Source: Anaeramoeba flamelloides (lineage: Eukaryota; Metamonada; Anaeramoebidae). From it: 64,000 bases of DNA. A program made the position numbers and the translations under genes. Each line of letters begins with the position of its first letter. Within the stretch, counting starts at the first letter, position 1. Under the pieces are notes generated by a model, which made no database searches, was not told where the DNA came from, and saw nothing but the letters and a program-made list of their open reading frames with translations. Shown here one piece after another: positions 61,001 through 64,000 of this stretch. Location of the stretch: assembly GCA_027625915.1 (NCBI GenBank), contig JANTQA010000063.1, positions 7,149,501 through 7,213,500 of the forward strand, in the 5' to 3' direction.

Positions 61001-63407
61001 CGAAATCAACTGATTGGGTTGTTTAACATTAGGTGGTGGTTTGAGAAACTTAACAAGAATTCCTTTAGACAGGTGCATTTAATATTTTTTACTTTTGTAA
61101 TGCTATCTCAACCACAAACTTGATGAATTGGTAAAAGAGAGAAATTTTAGTCTTTAATGGTAATTGCTTCGATCTTTTTGTGTTGGGAAATGGGATTTTA
61201 ATTGTTGTTTCTATACCCTTTCTACACAACAAACCCAAAATATAAAATCCCAATTGATAGTTTTGTGTTCCTTTGAAAAAATGCTTTGTGTTTTTACAAA
61301 TTAAAAAAAAATTTAAAAGTTAGAACAAAAAATAAACAAAAAAAAAACTCTTTTGTAAATTATTTAAAGCACAAAACCAATTCAAGACTTCAAAATAGCA
61401 TTACCAAAATTTAAGATCCTTCACGAAAAAGAAAAAAAAAATTTCCTCATAAAATCCAAAATTTTTGACTCAAAATTTTCAACTTCCAAAAGGATATTGG
61501 GAAAATGTCACTCCACTTTATATTGAAGTATGTTAGAGTTTGTGGTGAGTGTAGCCACCCATTTGAAAAGAAAGTGGAGTGACGTTTTCCTAATATCAAA
61601 AAAAATAGCTTTTTATTTTTGCCTTGCTTTGTTGGGATTTTTCGAAAAGTTTTTGGATCAATAAATGATTTTAGTCAAAATCTTAAATTGCTAAAAATTG
61701 GCAATATTTTGACTTTCCCTCAATTCCTTGTATTTTAAAGGCCTTAATCTATTTACTGTATTGTATTTCAGTATCCACAGAGCATAAAATTCAGATAGTC
61801 CTTAAATCCAACGATTAAAAATTTTGAAACAAAAAAATAAAATATAAATAATTAAAAATATGAAATATCTGAATATTTTTTAAAAAATCATTAAATTAAA
61901 GTGTTGTCATTGTTTGCAATTTAAAAAATGGCTATTCGTAAAGTTATCTGATGCGTTTTTATCATTGAAGATATAGGTTTCAAAAAAAGAGATTTTCAAT
62001 CATCAAAACATACTTTCGAATCTAAATCGAAAGATGAGTAATAACTGTTGAGAGAAAAATGTTGGAAAGAGAAAAATAGTTGGACACCAATTTTAATTGG
62101 GAACCTTACTCGAAATGATTTTTAATTTCTTTCGTTTGTAAAATAACTAAAGAAAATAACAATAATCTACTTATTAGAATAACGATTAATGTAATTCTAC
62201 TTTTTCAAAACCTTATCTCTCATAATCTAAAGCAAGTTTAAAAATTACCATTTTCAGGATTAATAGTAAACTTTACTAAAACTTGGATTTTTGTTAAAAT
62301 AGCAAAGATCTACTTTAGTTATCAACCACTCAAATGAGAATTCTACACACGCCACAGATTAATGAACTTTTAACACATTTAAACCTGGATTTATATAAAA
62401 TTCAATTAGTTATAAATAGGATTTGATTTTCAATTTTACTAATGTTCCCAATTAAAAATGCTGTCCAACCATTTTTCTGTGTCCAACATTTTTCTCTCAA
62501 CAGTAATACCAGTATTTGAATAAAGAACAGCAAAAAAATTATCACCCTCATTTTCAAATTTTTTTTTCTTTGACAAAGAAGAGTTTTTCAAACAAATCCA
62601 GAGTAATGTGTGATCTTTATTTATTTGTTGTTTACTTTGTTATGATATAAATTGGTATATATTGACATGTATTGAGTGAACTAAGAATCCTAAGTAAAAG
62701 TCATATTTGAAAAATGAAAAAAGATAGACAGCTGCAATTTTTTCCAATGTAAATCTGAAATTCTCGTAATGTTCTAAAAATTTAAAAACCGAACGACACT
62801 GCCAGTGCAGTTTGTTTCAACAAATTATAAATTTTATGAAATTGAAAAAGATTAAAGAATAAAAGAAAAATGATTTATACCCTCTTGAAGCTCACTCCAA
62901 TAATATTCATATTTTTTCCCTGCAGTCATCATTGGACAAGTTTCGTTTTTACAGTAGTCACTGATGGTACCAAAGATCATATTAGTTTGATTATAAAAAT
63001 CAACAGCTATTAATTGGAAAAGTATGAATTTTAGAAAAATTATTATCAAGAAAGAATGTGTTAATAGAAGAAACGATAATTAGAATGAGACAACGAGTTG
63101 TGTTGAAAAGAATTTCTTTGCGACAAGAGTCCTTTAAGTAAAAGTTATTTTTCTAAATTGGAGTTCTTCTTTGTGGATCGAGTATGAAGGTTTGATTTAA
63201 AAAAATCAAAAGGAATGTCAAGTGAAAGAAAAACAAACTATTATAGGCAAGCCATTCATTTAGTATTTCTCCTTCTGGCAATTGGACACTTTTTCTTACA
63301 CTTCTTCGGCCTGACGTTGACTTGTGGTATTGGTTTAACTCACGTTGTTTTTCTTCATCAAACCCGCTTCGGGTTGCCCTGAATACTGAGCTTTTTTTGA
63401 AAGTCAT
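58012..63407 (-). CDS. mob1: MOB1-family kinase activator, four exons
   Basis: Minus-strand exons 63407-63239, 63006-62881, 60485-60381 and 58280-58012; introns of 232, 2395 and 2100 nt, all GT-AG and all phase 1. Product 222 aa, against about 216 for animal MOB1. MOB proteins bind and activate NDR/LATS kinases in the Hippo and mitotic-exit pathways. Conserved blocks: LPEGEILNEWLAYNTVDFYN, FGTISDYCKNETCPMMTAG, KYEYYW, LTAPQYIQKLMDW, IPFPKNFKEILKDIYKRLFR and FIFFVLEFDLI. The zinc ligands are present: two Cys in DYCKNETCP and two His five residues apart in VYTHIFYHH. The C-terminus is a short K-rich tail. A CAG acceptor-like site lies just before the ATG at 63407, so an upstream exon (perhaps 5' UTR or the first few residues) is possible. 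The introns carry elements D, J and Q. Confidence 0.95.
59100..59350. repeat. Foldback Q in MOB1 intron 3
   Basis: Arms TATAAAAGCAAAAAATGGCC and its near-complement GGACATTTTTTGCTTTTATA, each flanked by TTTAAAG-type sequence. TTAA occurs next to both ends, so it may be another TTAA element. Non-coding. Confidence 0.55.
61493..61597. repeat. Hairpin J1 in MOB1 intron 2
   Basis: 105 bp with arms GATATTGGGAAAATGTCACT+CCACTTT and AAAGTGGAGTGACGTTTTCC+TAATATC around a GC-richer loop (GTGGTGAGTGTAGCCACCC). Confidence 0.7.
62045..62503. mobile_element. Element D, copy 2, in MOB1 intron 2
   Basis: 459 bp, reverse of 25444-25886, TAA on both sides. Ends CTGTTGAGAGAAAAATGTTG on both sides. Better preserved than copy 1, so probably a later insertion. 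Confidence 0.82.
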
Positions 63408-64000
63408 TCGGTCTGTTTAAAAAAGATAAAAAGTAAATTGTGGAATTTCATAAAAATGAAATTTTCTATAAGTGACAAAAACCTAGATTGGTGTCAACAA
63501 ATTTTGGAAACACTTTGAAACTAAACCAAAAAATAATTTGAAATTTCTGAGAATACTAAGGATTTTTTGTTTTTTGACTTTCTTTTTTGGATTTTGGAAA
63601 TTTAAAATCACAGACCTAGGAAATTCTTTTAATTTTAACAGGGTTTTCGGCTTTATGAAAATATTTCGATTATCATGTCTATTAATCAGAAATTGTTTCA
63701 AATAGTTTTTTGTAAAGTAAAAAATCAGTTTATATCTTTAGATCAAGGATATAATTTGTTAGAAAGATTGGAGTTCTAAAGAACAAATGAAAAACTTCTA
63801 TTTTCTACAAATCTTCAAAATTAATTAATAACTTTTTGATTGGAAATATTTTAAATAATGAGAAAGACTTTCAAATCAAGGAAACGAACAACGAAACTAC
63901 TTGACCAAGCATTACACGTTGACATCAAAAAAAAATCGATCTTTTTTTTAAATCTTAAAATTATGAGAAATAACTATTGGGAATGAGCAATTCATCTGTA
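63408..64000. other. Upstream of MOB1, cut by the window edge
   Basis: A 72-codon minus-strand frame (63701-63483) shows no family. If MOB1 has an upstream exon it lies here or beyond. No other feature seen. Confidence 0.35.

Noticed and set aside
60854-61078. 74-codon minus-strand frame inside MOB1 intron 2
   Set aside because: Contains two long T-run-derived lysine stretches, has no splice signals that fit MOB1, and the conserved MOB1 protein has no gap to hold it.

Overview
The window is nuclear DNA of an AT-rich microbial eukaryote. Evidence: spliced genes with GT-AG introns from 120 nt to about 2.4 kb, a Ras-family GTPase ending in a CAAX box, a MOB1-family protein, a C2-domain protein, and a Cpn60 with an organelle presequence and a GGM tail. 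Asparagine-, lysine- and glutamate-rich proteins and long A/T tracts recall dictyostelids, anaeramoebids or anaerobic fungi. The lineage cannot be fixed from this window, and I see no tRNA, rRNA or CRISPR array.

Layout. 1-6.5 kb: repeats only, mainly a full ~2 kb TTAA-flanked element (3635-5613). 6.5-13 kb: a spliced plus-strand gene with a PAS-like region, a coiled-coil terminal exon at 11.4-11.8 kb that may belong to it, and one minus-strand exon at 12.85-12.93 kb. 15-18 kb: a decayed multi-kb repeat carrying an 861-bp inverted-repeat insertion. 19.3-21.3 kb: a 655-aa N/K/D-rich protein. 22-26 kb: four repeat families and a probable two-exon mini-gene. 27.3-27.8 kb: a Q/E-rich minus-strand protein. 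28-34.5 kb: repeats. 34.5-35.1 kb: a divergent Ras GTPase. 35-40.5 kb: scattered exon-like pieces on both strands. 40.98-41.9 kb: a cysteine-less glutaredoxin-like domain fused to a C2 domain. 42.2-49.9 kb: nested transposons. 50.6-52.7 kb: Cpn60. 53-57.2 kb: more repeats. 58.0-63.4 kb: MOB1 in four exons.

The genes do not form an operon or an obvious pathway. Most of the DNA is non-coding, and a large part resolves by eye into repeat families: (L, N, O) TTAA-flanked elements with GGG... ends, piggyBac-like in target site; (A, I, S) TA-flanked elements starting CAG; (B, C, D) Tc1/mariner-like non-autonomous elements; (E/F) clusters of short palindromic modules joined by CTAACG; (G) a decayed multi-kb repeat of unknown class; (H, J, K, Q, R) smaller foldbacks. 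Several insertions are nested, so relative ages can be read, and one insertion has an empty-site paralogue at the left edge of the window.

The ends of most repeats and all exon calls below a confidence of about 0.4 were found by eye and are approximate.
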